Origin: Sphingomonas sp.
GTDB taxonomy: Bacteria > Pseudomonadota > Alphaproteobacteria > Sphingomonadales > Sphingomonadaceae
Direction: 5' to 3'
DNA: 64,000 nucleotides
Assembly (NCBI GenBank): GCA_017304655.1
Contig: JAFKLY010000002.1
Coordinates: 310,001-374,000 of the forward strand
In this document: in pieces, positions 49,243-58,313 of the stretch
Position numbering within the stretch: the first letter of the stretch is position 1
Layout: each line of letters begins with the position of its first letter
Program-made: the position numbers and the translations under genes
Notes under the pieces: model-generated
Databases searched by the model: none
What the model saw: only the letters and a program-made list of their open reading frames with translations
Told to the model about the DNA's origin: nothing

Positions 49243-52092
49243 ATGGTGGCGCTTCGTCAACGAGTTCGGGTTCTGAAAAATTCCGCGGCTATCCTGGTGA
49301 TGGCCGTGATTGGGGCGGGCTCTGCCGCGCACGCGCAGGATCAGGTCGGTGAAGCGCCCCAAGCGGAAGGCCAGGCCACACCGGCGGCGCAGGACATCGT
49401 TGTGACTGGTTCGCGCATCACGCGCGGCGGTTTCACGGCTCCGACGCCCGTTACCGCCATCGGTCGGGACCGGCTCGAGACCACCGCCGCGACGAATATT
49501 GGCGACGTGCTGAGCCAGCTACCGAGCTTCCGGGCGACGTCCAGCCCTTCGGCCACCCAGACGACGCCGGGCAATGCCGTTGGCTCACGCGTGCTGGAGC
49601 TGCGCAGCCTCGGCACCGAGCGCACACTGGTGCTGGTCAATGGTCGTCGGTTCGTGCCGACGACGGCGCGCGGCACGGTCGACACCAATTATATCCCGGG
49701 CATTCTCATCGATCGTGTCGATGTCGTGACGGGCGGCGCCTCGGCAGCCTACGGCTCGGACGCGGTGGCGGGCGTGGTCAACTTCATCCTCAACAACAAG
49801 CTCGAAGGCATCCGTGCCGAGGCCCAGTCGGGCATTTCGCAGCGTGGTGATGATCGCACCATCTTCCTCTCAGCGGCCGGGGGCACATCCTTCGCGGGTG
49901 GCCGGGGGCACGTCGTGTTCGGCGGGGAGTATGAAGACAATAATGGCATGCGGGACTGCTATCAGGCGCGCTCGCTATGCGCACAGGAGTGGACGCTCGT
50001 CGGCCGCCCGGCGGGCGCGGCTGGTGCGGGCGCCCCGGCGCTCAGCATCCTCAACAATGTCCACACCGCCACCATGGCACCGGGCGGCCTCATCCTGAGC
50101 AATGGTCCGCTCAAGGGGCTGCAGTTCCTGCCGGACGGGACCACAGCGCCCTATCAGGTCGGCAATCTCGCCGGTTCACTGTTTCAGCAGGGCGGAAGTG
50201 GAGCCGGGCAGAACGCTTTCCTCGCGGGCCTGCTCCTCAAGGTGCCGGTCGAACGTTTCAGCACCTATGGGCATGCCGAATATGAGTTCAGCGATGCGCT
50301 CAAGGCCACGCTGGAAGCATCTTATGGCGAGGTTCGCGCCTTCTCGGTGAGCGCACAGCTTCGCGACAGCACCGGCTCGCTGATCGGCCCGGTCCGCCGC
50401 GACAATCCCTATCTGCCTAAGTCCGTCACGGACGTCATGGATGCGAACGGCATCACCCAGTTCAACATGGGACGTGCCGGGCTCGACCTTGGCAATGCAC
50501 GCGGCGCGACCAAGAGCACCGCATTCCGGATCGTCGGCGGCCTCTCCGGCGCCATTACGGATCGCTGGAACTGGAACGCTTATTATCAATATGGCCGCAG
50601 CACCTATCATCAGGAAGCGACCAACAACCTGATCCGCTCGCGCCTGCTGCTCGCGGCCGATGTCGTGTCCGGTCCCGGCGGTACGCCGATTTGCCGCTCG
50701 ACACTCACCAACCCCACCAATGGCTGCCAGCCGCTCAACCTGATCGGCGCGGGGCGCTTCAGCCAGGCTGCGCTCGCCTATGTCACCGGCACCTCGATGC
50801 TCGACCTGAAGATCACCCAACAGGTGGCCGCGCTCGACGTGCAGGGCGATCTCGTCGATCTGTGGGCCGGCCCACTGTCGCTGGCGGCCGGCGCCGAATA
50901 TCGCCGCGACGAGGTGAAGGGCTCGACCGATCCGCTCTCACCGACCGGAGCCTTCTACGTGTCGAACTTCGCCGCCTCCAACGGCAAGGTGGAGGTGAAG
51001 GAAGCCTTCATCGAGGCGGTCCTTCCGCTGCTCAAGGATAGTGCCCTGGGCAAGAGCCTGGAGCTGAACGGTGCGGTGCGCCGCACGGACTACAGCACGA
51101 GCGGCGCGGTCACGACCTGGAAGCTCGGCGGCGTCTATGAACCGGTCGATTTCCTGCGCCTGCGGGGCACTGTTTCGCGGGACATCCGCGCGCCTAACGT
51201 GAACGAGCTGTTCGGCTCGGTCACGCGCAGCTTCTCGTCCTTTACCGATCCGGTGACGAGCAAGCAGGGCCTGATCGAAATTGTCTCGGGCTCCAACAAC
51301 GCGCTGCGTCCGGAGAAGGCGGATACTTTCACCGCAGGCGTGGTGCTTCGCAATCTGCCGTTCCTGCGCGGCTTCAACCTCTCGGTAGACTATTACAATA
51401 TCCGCGTGAACGACGCGATTGCGCAGATCGGCTCGTCGACCATCGCGACGCGCTGCCTGGTGAACAATGCGACTGAGTTCTGTCCCCTCATTACCCGGAA
51501 TGGAGCGGGCGAAGTGACGCTCATCAACGACCGTCTGCAGAATGTGAACGGCTTCAAGACCCGCGGCCTGGACGTTGAGGCGAGCTATCGCACCAGCGTC
51601 GGCACCGCCGCGTCGCTCGACCTGCGCTTGCTTGCGACCAAGGTGTTCGATCTCATGATCGTCGACAGCGCCGGGTCGGTCGACCGTGCCGGTCAGACTG
51701 GCTTCCGCGCCAGCAATACGCCGGGCGTGCCAGACTATGTGCTGGACGGCATGGCGACCTTCAAGACTGGCCCGTTCAGCCTGAGCGCGCATGGCCGCTA
51801 CATCCCCGAGGGCAAGTTCCTCGTCGAGTTCGTTGGTCCCGAGGATGCGGGCTACAGTGTCGGCTTGCCCAACAGCCTTAACACCAATCGCGTGGCCGGC
51901 CGCTTTTATGCGGATCTCACACTCGGCTGGAACGTGAAGGCAGGCCGCAGCGATTTCGAATATTTCATCGCGATCCGGAATCTGTTCGACAAGTCTCCGC
52001 CGATCGCGCCGAGCGCGGTGGGCATCACCAATCAGGTGCTGTTCGATCAGGTGGGCCGCGCCTTCCGCGTCGGGGTTCGCTTCAAGCGATGA
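49243..52092 (+). CDS. Large TonB-dependent outer-membrane receptor
   Basis: A 949-residue receptor with a signal peptide (GAGSAAHAQDQ), a TonB box-like DIVVTGSRITRGG and a plug of the type TRGGFTAPTPVTAIGRDRLETTAATNIGDVLSQLPSFRA, RTLVLVNGRRFVPT and VDVVTGGASAAYGSDAVAGVVNFILN. This wording is typical of the large receptors of sphingomonads and Caulobacter for plant or polysaccharide products. The barrel ends FRVGVRFKR. The stop overlaps the next ATG (ATGA), so receptor and MFS carrier are coupled. GGGAGAG precedes ATG 49243. Confidence 0.94.
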   Translation: MVALRQRVRVLKNSAAILVMAVIGAGSAAHAQDQVGEAPQAEGQATPAAQDIVVTGSRITRGGFTAPTPVTAIGRDRLETTAATNIGDVLSQLPSFRATSSPSATQTTPGNAVGSRVLELRSLGTERTLVLVNGRRFVPTTARGTVDTNYIPGILIDRVDVVTGGASAAYGSDAVAGVVNFILNNKLEGIRAEAQSGISQRGDDRTIFLSAAGGTSFAGGRGHVVFGGEYEDNNGMRDCYQARSLCAQEWTLVGRPAGAAGAGAPALSILNNVHTATMAPGGLILSNGPLKGLQFLPDGTTAPYQVGNLAGSLFQQGGSGAGQNAFLAGLLLKVPVERFSTYGHAEYEFSDALKATLEASYGEVRAFSVSAQLRDSTGSLIGPVRRDNPYLPKSVTDVMDANGITQFNMGRAGLDLGNARGATKSTAFRIVGGLSGAITDRWNWNAYYQYGRSTYHQEATNNLIRSRLLLAADVVSGPGGTPICRSTLTNPTNGCQPLNLIGAGRFSQAALAYVTGTSMLDLKITQQVAALDVQGDLVDLWAGPLSLAAGAEYRRDEVKGSTDPLSPTGAFYVSNFAASNGKVEVKEAFIEAVLPLLKDSALGKSLELNGAVRRTDYSTSGAVTTWKLGGVYEPVDFLRLRGTVSRDIRAPNVNELFGSVTRSFSSFTDPVTSKQGLIEIVSGSNNALRPEKADTFTAGVVLRNLPFLRGFNLSVDYYNIRVNDAIAQIGSSTIATRCLVNNATEFCPLITRNGAGEVTLINDRLQNVNGFKTRGLDVEASYRTSVGTAASLDLRLLATKVFDLMIVDSAGSVDRAGQTGFRASNTPGVPDYVLDGMATFKTGPFSLSAHGRYIPEGKFLVEFVGPEDAGYSVGLPNSLNTNRVAGRFYADLTLGWNVKAGRSDFEYFIAIRNLFDKSPPIAPSAVGITNQVLFDQVGRAFRVGVRFKR

Positions 52093-53477
52093 GCGAGCCG
52101 GTCGGCGCGCAAGCCACGGGTCAGGCGCTGCCGGCATCCGCCGGCGCGCCCGCCACCGGCGACGATTGGCCGTCGCCGGCACGGGCCTGGTACACGATCT
52201 GGCTGATCGCCTTCGTGACGATGCTCTCTAATGTCGACCGGAACATCATCAATCTGCTGGTCCAGCCGATCAAGCGCGACCTCGCTCTGAGCGACACGCA
52301 GATCAGCCTCATCATCGGTTTCGCCTTTTCCTCGGCCTATATGGTCGTCGGTCTGCCGATGGCGCGTGTGGCCGATCAGCGCAGCCGCAAGCTGATCCTG
52401 TCGGCCGGCCTTGCCGTCTGGAGTCTGGCCACCGCGCTCTGCGGCATGGCCAGGAGCTTCGGTGGCCTGTTCTTGGCGCGCGGGATCGTGGGCGGCGCTG
52501 AGTCCGTCGCCGGCCCCTCGTCCATGTCGATGATCTCGGACATGGTGCCACGGGCGAAACTCCCGCGCGCCTTCGCCATCTATCAGCTCGGCATCAGCGC
52601 CGGTCAGGCCACGGCGCTGCTGGCGGGCGGCTTGCTGGTGGCGTTCTTCGCCGGGCTGGGGCCGGTCCATATCCCCGTGCAGGGCGAGATGCGCGAATGG
52701 CAGCTCGTCTTCCTCGTCTGTGCGCTGCCGGGCCTGGCAACCGCCTTGCTCTTCCTCGTAACGGTACGGGAGCCAGTGCGCCACAATCGCCGCAGCAAAG
52801 GTGGCGTCCCGCTCCGCGAGGTCGGCGCCTATCTGTTGTCCAATCGCGCGCTGTTCCTTCCCCTGTTCCTCAGCATCGGCATCGGCGCGATCGAGACCAC
52901 GGGCCTCATGACCTGGCGCGCCGCCTTCTATGAGCGCACCTATGGCTGGGGACCAGCGCAGATCGGGCCGCTGCTGGCGCTCTCGCTCATTATCTCCACG
53001 CCGATTGGACTGACCCTCGGCACCTGGTTCGCGGAATATATGGGCAGGCGCGGCAATCCCGATGCGATGGCGCGGGTATGTTTCTATTCGCAGGCGCTCT
53101 CAGCGCCCTTCGCAATCGCGACATCGTTCATGCCGACACCCTGGCTTGCCTTCTTCTGCGGCATGATCTCCTCGATCATCGGCCTCGCCAGCGCCCCCGC
53201 CCAGAATGCCGCGATCCAGATGGTGACGCCGAGCGAGATGCGGGCTCAGATCAGCGCTGTCTATCTCTTCACAATCAGTGTCATCGGCAACGGTCTCGGC
53301 CCGCTGTTCGTGGCGCTCGTGACCGACTTCCTGCTGCAGGACGAGGCGATGCTGCGCTATTCGATGGCGTTCTTCGCAGCCGTGATGGCGCCGGGCGGCG
53401 CGGCGCTCATGTATCTGGCGATCAAGCCCTATGCGCGGGCAGCCATGAATGCCGGCATCGGGGATCATTCCCGTTGA
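52089..53477 (+). CDS. MFS transporter coupled to the TonB receptor
   Basis: A 462-residue MFS protein, spinster-like, with TM1 LSNVDRNIINLLVQPIKRDLALSDTQISLI, loop VADQRSRKLILSAGLAVWS and a GGAESVAGPSSMSMISDM segment that matches the group motif of the other carriers. The start overlaps the receptor stop by four bases (ATGA). Together they would carry one substrate across outer and inner membranes. It lies at the right end of the second accessory segment, beside the IS3 remnants. Confidence 0.92.
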   Translation: MSEPVGAQATGQALPASAGAPATGDDWPSPARAWYTIWLIAFVTMLSNVDRNIINLLVQPIKRDLALSDTQISLIIGFAFSSAYMVVGLPMARVADQRSRKLILSAGLAVWSLATALCGMARSFGGLFLARGIVGGAESVAGPSSMSMISDMVPRAKLPRAFAIYQLGISAGQATALLAGGLLVAFFAGLGPVHIPVQGEMREWQLVFLVCALPGLATALLFLVTVREPVRHNRRSKGGVPLREVGAYLLSNRALFLPLFLSIGIGAIETTGLMTWRAAFYERTYGWGPAQIGPLLALSLIISTPIGLTLGTWFAEYMGRRGNPDAMARVCFYSQALSAPFAIATSFMPTPWLAFFCGMISSIIGLASAPAQNAAIQMVTPSEMRAQISAVYLFTISVIGNGLGPLFVALVTDFLLQDEAMLRYSMAFFAAVMAPGGAALMYLAIKPYARAAMNAGIGDHSR

Positions 53478-53624
53478 AGGGCCACGCCGCGGCCATCGGG
53501 CTCTGCCCGTTCGTTTCCCGCAAGTGTTCAACCAACGGTCCGATGGCAGGTGCCACATGCCCGAAGCAGTGTCCGCGTGCGCAAGGCGCGCTTACGATTG
53601 CCTCGACAACGGGCGCGCAGACTT

Positions 53625-53697
53625 TTCCTCTTGTAGAAGGTCACGTCGTTGATGCCGTGCTTGCGGCACAACGCCGCCGCCGTCAGCCCCGCCGCGT
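53625..53697 (-). pseudogene. IS3-family transposase OrfA fragment
   Basis: On the minus strand the bases read AAGLTAAALCRKHGINDVTFYK, the HTH of an IS3-type OrfA (CRKHGI-x-x-TFYxWK). Only about 24 codons remain. It faces the OrfB remnant that follows, so the two come from different or rearranged copies. Confidence 0.7.
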
Positions 53698-53709
53698 GGT
53701 AGGTTGGTC

Positions 53710-54112
53710 GATGCAGAGCCGGCAGACGACCGATGTGGGGCTACAGGCGCTGCACATGGCGGTATGACGACGCAAACCGAAGCTGATCCACTCGGATAAA
53801 GGCTCGCGGTTCACCAGCATGGACTGGGCGGCCTTCATCCGGGCTCACAATCTTGGGCACTCCATGAGCCGGCCCAGCAATTGCCATGACGTCGCTGTTG
53901 CCGAGAGCGTCTTCTCGTCGCTCAAGTACCAGCGCATCCGGCGCCGAACCTCCAAAACCCGCGAGGAAGCCCGGCAGGACGTGTTCGATTACGTCGGGAT
54001 GTTCTAAAACCCGATACGAAAGCAGGTCAGGAACGGCATGCCGTCGGCCGGGGCGTTCGAACGGCAGCGGGTTTTGAAAGCGCAAGGCGTCTGGAAAACC
54101 AGGGGCTACCCG
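53710..54112 (+). pseudogene. IS3-family transposase OrfB remnant (integrase core)
   Basis: The plus strand reads the end of an rve integrase core: LQALHMAV-stop-RRKPKLIHSDKGSRFTSMDWAAFIRAHNL, then SRPSNCHDVAVAESVFSSLKYQRIRRRTSKTREEARQDVFDYVGMF-stop-NPIRKQ and a final GVWKTRG. Two in-frame stops stand where relatives have Trp (MAVWRRK) and Tyr (MFYNP), so the copy is dead. The catalytic DDE set is incomplete because the first aspartate lies upstream of the remnant. It marks the edge of the accessory region. Confidence 0.85.
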
Positions 54113-54127
54113 ATATGCCCAAACGAA

Positions 54128-54155
54128 GAGCACCGCCGGAAGTCCGGCGGTGCTC
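54128..54155 (-). terminator. Strong hairpin downstream of the PEPxxWA-CTERM gene
   Basis: GAGCACCGCCGGA and TCCGGCGGTGCTC are perfect 13-base arms around two bases. On the minus strand it lies 57 bases after the CTERM gene and is followed by TTCGTTT, a weak T tract. Confidence 0.6.
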
Positions 54156-54211
54156 GAAGATCGGGATGCTGCAAAGTGGGGGTGCAGCCGCCCGAGTCTT
54201 GTCTTGAAAAA

Positions 54212-54892
54212 TCAGGCGAAAGCGACCGAGGCCTTGCGACGACGCAGTGCCGAGCCGACAACCCCGAAGCCAGCCACGAGCAGCGCCCACGTGGCCGGTT
54301 CCGGCACAGCCGGAGCGCGCACGATGCCGATATCGGTCTGCTTCAGCTGCGAGAAGCGGTCCGGCGCAGCCGTCAGCGTCACGCTCTTGATGACCTCGCC
54401 GGCGTCGCCGTAAAGGTAGAAGGAGCGGTTGCCCGGGTTCGTGAAGTCGGCATAGGATGTCGACGCGGAGCCGCCCACATAATTCACCGTGATGCCCAGT
54501 GTGCCGGGGCTCTGCTGTGACACGTCGGCATTGAGGAACTGCAGCGCGAACTCGAGACCGGAGAAGCCCGAGCCATCGGCCATTTCGATGGTCAGCGAGT
54601 TCCAGTCGAGCACGTCGTTGGCGTCGAAAATCTGCGCATAGCCCGCGCCGTCCGTCACCGAGATGGTGGTGTTGCCGGTGAACTTCACCAGAGCGGATTC
54701 GATGTCGGTAATCCCGTAGACGCTCATCCCGGTCGAGGGGTAGGCATCCGTGCTGTACGCGTGCACCTTGTTGGAGATCAGCGCGCTTTCGCCTTCGAAG
54801 AAGAGGATCGTCGCAGAGGCAGACTGGGCGGCAAGCGTAACGCCCGCCAGGAGAGCAGCCTTGAGCGCTCCCCGCATGAAATTGCTGTTCAT
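54212..54892 (-). CDS. PEPxxWA-CTERM sorting domain protein
   Basis: A 226-residue secreted protein: signal peptide LLAGVTLAAQSASA, a beta-rich central domain without further family match (DWNSLTIEMADGSGFSGLEFALQFL and GDAGEVIKSVTLTA), and the C-terminal sorting signal VPEPATWALLVAGFGVVGSALRRRK. The last consists of the PEPxxWA motif, a membrane helix and a basic tail. Exosortase-type systems of sphingomonads recognise it, and such proteins are linked to extracellular polysaccharide or biofilm. No exosortase gene is in the window. AAGGATGTGACG precedes the ATG. Confidence 0.93.
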   Translation of the reverse strand: MNSNFMRGALKAALLAGVTLAAQSASATILFFEGESALISNKVHAYSTDAYPSTGMSVYGITDIESALVKFTGNTTISVTDGAGYAQIFDANDVLDWNSLTIEMADGSGFSGLEFALQFLNADVSQQSPGTLGITVNYVGGSASTSYADFTNPGNRSFYLYGDAGEVIKSVTLTAAPDRFSQLKQTDIGIVRAPAVPEPATWALLVAGFGVVGSALRRRKASVAFA

Positions 54893-55492
54893 TTCGTCAC
54901 ATCCTTCAGTTCACAAAGATCCCACGAGTGGACCTGAAGTTTCTCCCACAACCGAGGTTTGCGACCATGGAGTTCCCGACTCCAGTATGACGCCTCGAAT
55001 GTAGGTAAACATTAGATTAAAATGTGGATGTGATGCAATCGCCGTAACCAGGAATCCCGGTAAAATGGCTCATCAGGAGACAATAATTGACAGAAAAACT
55101 AAAGTTATATATCGTTTGACATATTAGATAATACTTTAATTATCTGTCCAATTTATAGAGCATATATATAATATAGAGGAAAAATATAAATAAATAATAC
55201 AAAAGACCGAATCGAATTTTTCAATAGTGGGGTGTAAGAAGCAAAATTCTCCGCGGGCACGCCGCTGGTTCCCTGCCTCGGAGGGTGAGGGAGCGTGCGG
55301 CCAGGGAGTGGGGTTTGTGCTTCCGGGAACGGGATTGGATGTCTCGCTTGCGCTGTTTCAACCACAGTGACCCGATTGTCAGCGGGGGCGAGGTGCCGCA
55401 GGGGAAAGGCCGCCTGATGTCGCGGCAATGGCCGGTCAGATAAAGCTGGGCATCCGCTAGTCTGTTAAAGGATTTAACGAGCCTTGCCGTAT
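54893..55492. other. 600-base intergenic region with a very AT-rich core
   Basis: No gene supported. The 200 bases at about 55060-55260 are strikingly AT-rich against the GC-rich surroundings and contain two TTGACA boxes at 55087 and 55116. It separates the leftward CTERM gene from the rightward histidine kinase gene, so it should hold promoters for both. Confidence 0.5.
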
Positions 55493-57181
55493 ATGCATTA
55501 TCGAGGAGCCAAAGCAGGATCGAGCGCCGTGCAGACTGCCGACAAGGGAGACATATTGGGCAAGCGCCCGCTCCTTCTTTTCCAGGCCCTGACGCGCGTC
55601 ATCATCGCCAGCGCTGTCGTCTTCCAGGCGCGCGCCCTGCCGCTTCCGCCCAATGTCACCTTCATCCTGCAGGGGTTCATCCTGTCCTGGGCGTCGATCG
55701 CCCTGATCGGGCTGTTTCTCGATTTGCCGAAGAGCCTGCCGGAGTTTGTCGCCGTCTTGCTGCTCGACTGGCTTTTTGCAGGGTGCACGCTGCTCCTCGG
55801 AGAGCCGGTGGCCGGCTTCCTGCTCCTGCTTTTCAGCGAGGTCGGGTTAAGAAGCATTGGCTGGCGCTGGCGACCGACCGCGACGGTGGCCGTCTCAGCG
55901 CTCCTGCTCGTGTGCGTGGGCGCCGCTCAACACTATTGGCAGATGAACTGGATGGATCTGCAGGTTCTGCCGTCGGACATTCCGCTCTGGGCTGCGGCAT
56001 TGATCCTCTACAGCGTGACCCAGCAAATGTCCGCTCGCCGCGAGGCAAGCCTTGAGCGGCTGAGCGGGGATATCTGGATCGACCCGATCCTCGCGTCCGG
56101 CCAGCCTTTTTCTTCTGATTTCACCAAATGGATCGAGCAACTGGCCAGCCTGTTCGGCGAGAAGCGATCTCTCTGCCTGCTGGTCCTCGCCCAAAAGGGT
56201 GGGACCGTTCGCACCTTCAGCAACCTGCCGACCGAACGGTTCCACACAGAACTCGTCCAGGCTCTGGCAGATCCGCGCGATCATTGGCCGGAACGACTGC
56301 AGGTCGTGCGAGATCGCGAAGCGGGTGGCGGGCAGAGCGACAGCGATGAGAGCCTGCGGCAACTGCACGTTCTCTCCCTGCTCGATCATCGGATCATGAT
56401 GGCCCGGCATTTCCGCCTCGGGCACAGGAACGGCCTGTTGCTGATCGCGCATGATCAGCCCAATGATGCGATCCTGACGCAGGAGGCGATCCAGATTGAC
56501 CAGGCCCTCGACGACGTGACTGCGCGCATCGATCGCACCATGGAGATGCGGCGCGCGTTTCTGACCGAGGCCCGCGAAGTGGCGCGCCGCGACCTGCATG
56601 ATGGCGTGCTTCAGTCGCTCGCGGCTTTGCGCATGCGGTTGCTCACGATCATTCAGTCCGAAAATCTTACCCCGGCGGCGAATGCCGAAATTCGCACGAC
56701 GGCGGACATCATCGCGCTGGAACAGGCGCGGCTGCGCTCGCTGCTGGACGAGACCGTCGACGCGGACCAGCCGGTCAATCTCGTCGAAGCCCTGCGGCTG
56801 TGCGTCAAGACGGCGGCTCTGCAATGGGAGATCGAGGTGGAGTTTGTGAGCGACGAGACCGCCGTGCCGATGCACCGGGAATCGGCGGGCAATGTTGAAT
56901 ATCTTGTGAGGGAGGTCGTCGCCAACGCGTCGCGCCACTCCGGCTCCAAGCATTTGCGCTGCTCGCTGGCCTTGCGCGATGACAATCTGATCATCAGCCT
57001 GATGGACCTCTCGGTCACGCCGACGGCCCCGCTCGGCGATATCAACGATGGACCGCTTTCCTCGCAGTCGCTGCGACAACGACTCGCGTTGGTCAACGGT
57101 CGCGCCTATTCCGAAGGCTTGCAAACGGGCACGTTGCTCGCTGTCGCCATTCCGCTCGTTTATGATGAGGCTGACCTATGA
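55493..57181 (+). CDS. Membrane sensor histidine kinase, NarX/DesK-like
   Basis: A protein of about 562 residues. Roughly five or six membrane segments (residues about 25-185) are followed by a GAF-like region (about 200-340), the HisKA_3 box EVARRDLHDGVLQSLAALRMRL with phospho-acceptor about H369, and an HATPase_c domain (VEYLVREVVANASRHSGSKHL; the G2 box at LRQRLALVNGRA is degenerate). It forms a two-component pair with the LuxR-type regulator, sharing an ATGA overlap. The start is uncertain: TTG 55484, ATG 55493 and GTG 55529 are all in frame. The signal is unknown. A role in pilus or biofilm control is suggested by position beside the tad locus. Confidence 0.88.
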   Translation: MHYRGAKAGSSAVQTADKGDILGKRPLLLFQALTRVIIASAVVFQARALPLPPNVTFILQGFILSWASIALIGLFLDLPKSLPEFVAVLLLDWLFAGCTLLLGEPVAGFLLLLFSEVGLRSIGWRWRPTATVAVSALLLVCVGAAQHYWQMNWMDLQVLPSDIPLWAAALILYSVTQQMSARREASLERLSGDIWIDPILASGQPFSSDFTKWIEQLASLFGEKRSLCLLVLAQKGGTVRTFSNLPTERFHTELVQALADPRDHWPERLQVVRDREAGGGQSDSDESLRQLHVLSLLDHRIMMARHFRLGHRNGLLLIAHDQPNDAILTQEAIQIDQALDDVTARIDRTMEMRRAFLTEAREVARRDLHDGVLQSLAALRMRLLTIIQSENLTPAANAEIRTTADIIALEQARLRSLLDETVDADQPVNLVEALRLCVKTAALQWEIEVEFVSDETAVPMHRESAGNVEYLVREVVANASRHSGSKHLRCSLALRDDNLIISLMDLSVTPTAPLGDINDGPLSSQSLRQRLALVNGRAYSEGLQTGTLLAVAIPLVYDEADL

Positions 57182-57828
57182 CGCAGAAAAAAGTCATGAT
57201 CGTCGATGATCACCCCTTCTTCATACATGGGCTGGAGCGCTACCTGACCTCGACCGGGAAGTATGAGATCCGCTCCGCCTTGTCCGTTGCCGAGGCGATG
57301 GTGCGCCTTGAAGGTTTTGAGCCGGACCTGGTGATGATGGACGTGTCCATGGCCGATGGCGGCGGTATGGCCATGCTGCGCAAGGTCAAGGCGCAGTCAC
57401 CGGTGAAGACGATGTTTCTCACGGTCCAGATCGATCCGGAAGACACGATCGAGGCGCTGCGCCTCGGGATCGACGGCATCGCCCTGAAAGACCGCGATCC
57501 GGAGGATATCGTCCGCGCGATCGACTCCATCCTTTCGGGACAGGCGGCGATCGATCCGGCCGTGACCGAGCGGGCGCTGCGCCATTCCGTCCAGAATCCG
57601 ACGCCGACCCTGCGCCAGGATGATCTGCTGACTGCGCGTGAGGCGGAGATCGCCGATTTCGTCTGCATGGGCCTGCGCAACCGGGACATTGCGGACCGCG
57701 TCGGTCTCACCGAAGGGACGATCAAGGTCCACCTGCACAATATCTATCGCAAGCTCGGCGTCAGCTCCCGTTCCGAACTGATCGTGAAGCAGGGCGGCCT
57801 GCAGTTTCGCGGTAGCGCGGCCAGCTGA
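57178..57828 (+). CDS. NarL/FixJ family response regulator
   Basis: A 216-residue regulator. The receiver domain has VMIVDDHPF (D10, D11) and LVMMDVSMADG with the phospho-acceptor D55, followed by a LuxR-type HTH: LTAREAEIADFVCMGLRNRDIADRVGLTEGTIKVHLHNIYRKLGVSSRSELI. The ATG overlaps the kinase stop (ATGA). It converges with cpaA, and a hairpin covers both stop codons. Targets are unknown; the tad genes are candidates by position only. Confidence 0.95.
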   Translation: MTQKKVMIVDDHPFFIHGLERYLTSTGKYEIRSALSVAEAMVRLEGFEPDLVMMDVSMADGGGMAMLRKVKAQSPVKTMFLTVQIDPEDTIEALRLGIDGIALKDRDPEDIVRAIDSILSGQAAIDPAVTERALRHSVQNPTPTLRQDDLLTAREAEIADFVCMGLRNRDIADRVGLTEGTIKVHLHNIYRKLGVSSRSELIVKQGGLQFRGSAAS

Positions 57829-57849
57829 ACGGGCCGGGCCGTCGTTCAG
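57825..57849. terminator. Bidirectional hairpin over both stop codons
   Basis: CTGAACG (57825-57831) and CGTTCAG (57843-57849) are perfect arms around GGCCGGGCCGT. The arms contain the stop codons of the response regulator (57826-57828) and of cpaA (57846-57848). No T run follows on either side. Confidence 0.5.
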
Positions 57850-58313
57850 AGCATGATCCGGGGCAGGCTGAGAATGGCCCCGGCGGCGATGGCGACACCA
57901 TAAGCGATCTTTCCCTCGCGCATTGCGCGCGCGCGCGTCTCGCTGGACTGGAACAGCCTGACGGCAAGGTGGCCGATGGCCAGAACCAGTCCGGCCATCA
58001 CGACGCCGAAGAAGAGGTAGATCGCGCTGCTCAGGGGGAACCAGAGCGCAATGGCGGCATAGAGCTTGGCATCGCCGCCACCGAACCAGCCCAGCGCGAA
58101 CAACGCCATGCCGATCAGCAAGGCAATGACGAAGTGCAGGCCGTGCGACAGCAGCGGTCCGCCGACGACACCCAGACCATAAGCGATCGGGAACAGGGCC
58201 AGGATGGCGAGCGGCCAGCCGTTCGAGATCGTGCGCGTGCGCACATCCTGAAACGCCGCTGCGGCCAGCAGAAGCGATACCAGTATCTGGCAAGCGATCG
58301 AGACGTTGTTCAT
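57846..58313 (-). CDS. cpaA: Prepilin peptidase, A24 family (CpaA/TadV)
   Basis: A 155-residue integral membrane aspartic protease with about five or six helices. The two catalytic aspartates are in FQDVRTRTISN (near residue 23) and GWFGGGDAKLYAA. The protein lacks the N-terminal methyltransferase domain of larger PilD enzymes, as usual for TadV/CpaA. It cleaves the Flp pilin leader. Last gene of the leftward tad run here; it overlaps the TPR gene by four bases. Confidence 0.92.
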   Translation of the reverse strand: MNNVSIACQILVSLLLAAAAFQDVRTRTISNGWPLAILALFPIAYGLGVVGGPLLSHGLHFVIALLIGMALFALGWFGGGDAKLYAAIALWFPLSSAIYLFFGVVMAGLVLAIGHLAVRLFQSSETRARAMREGKIAYGVAIAAGAILSLPRIML

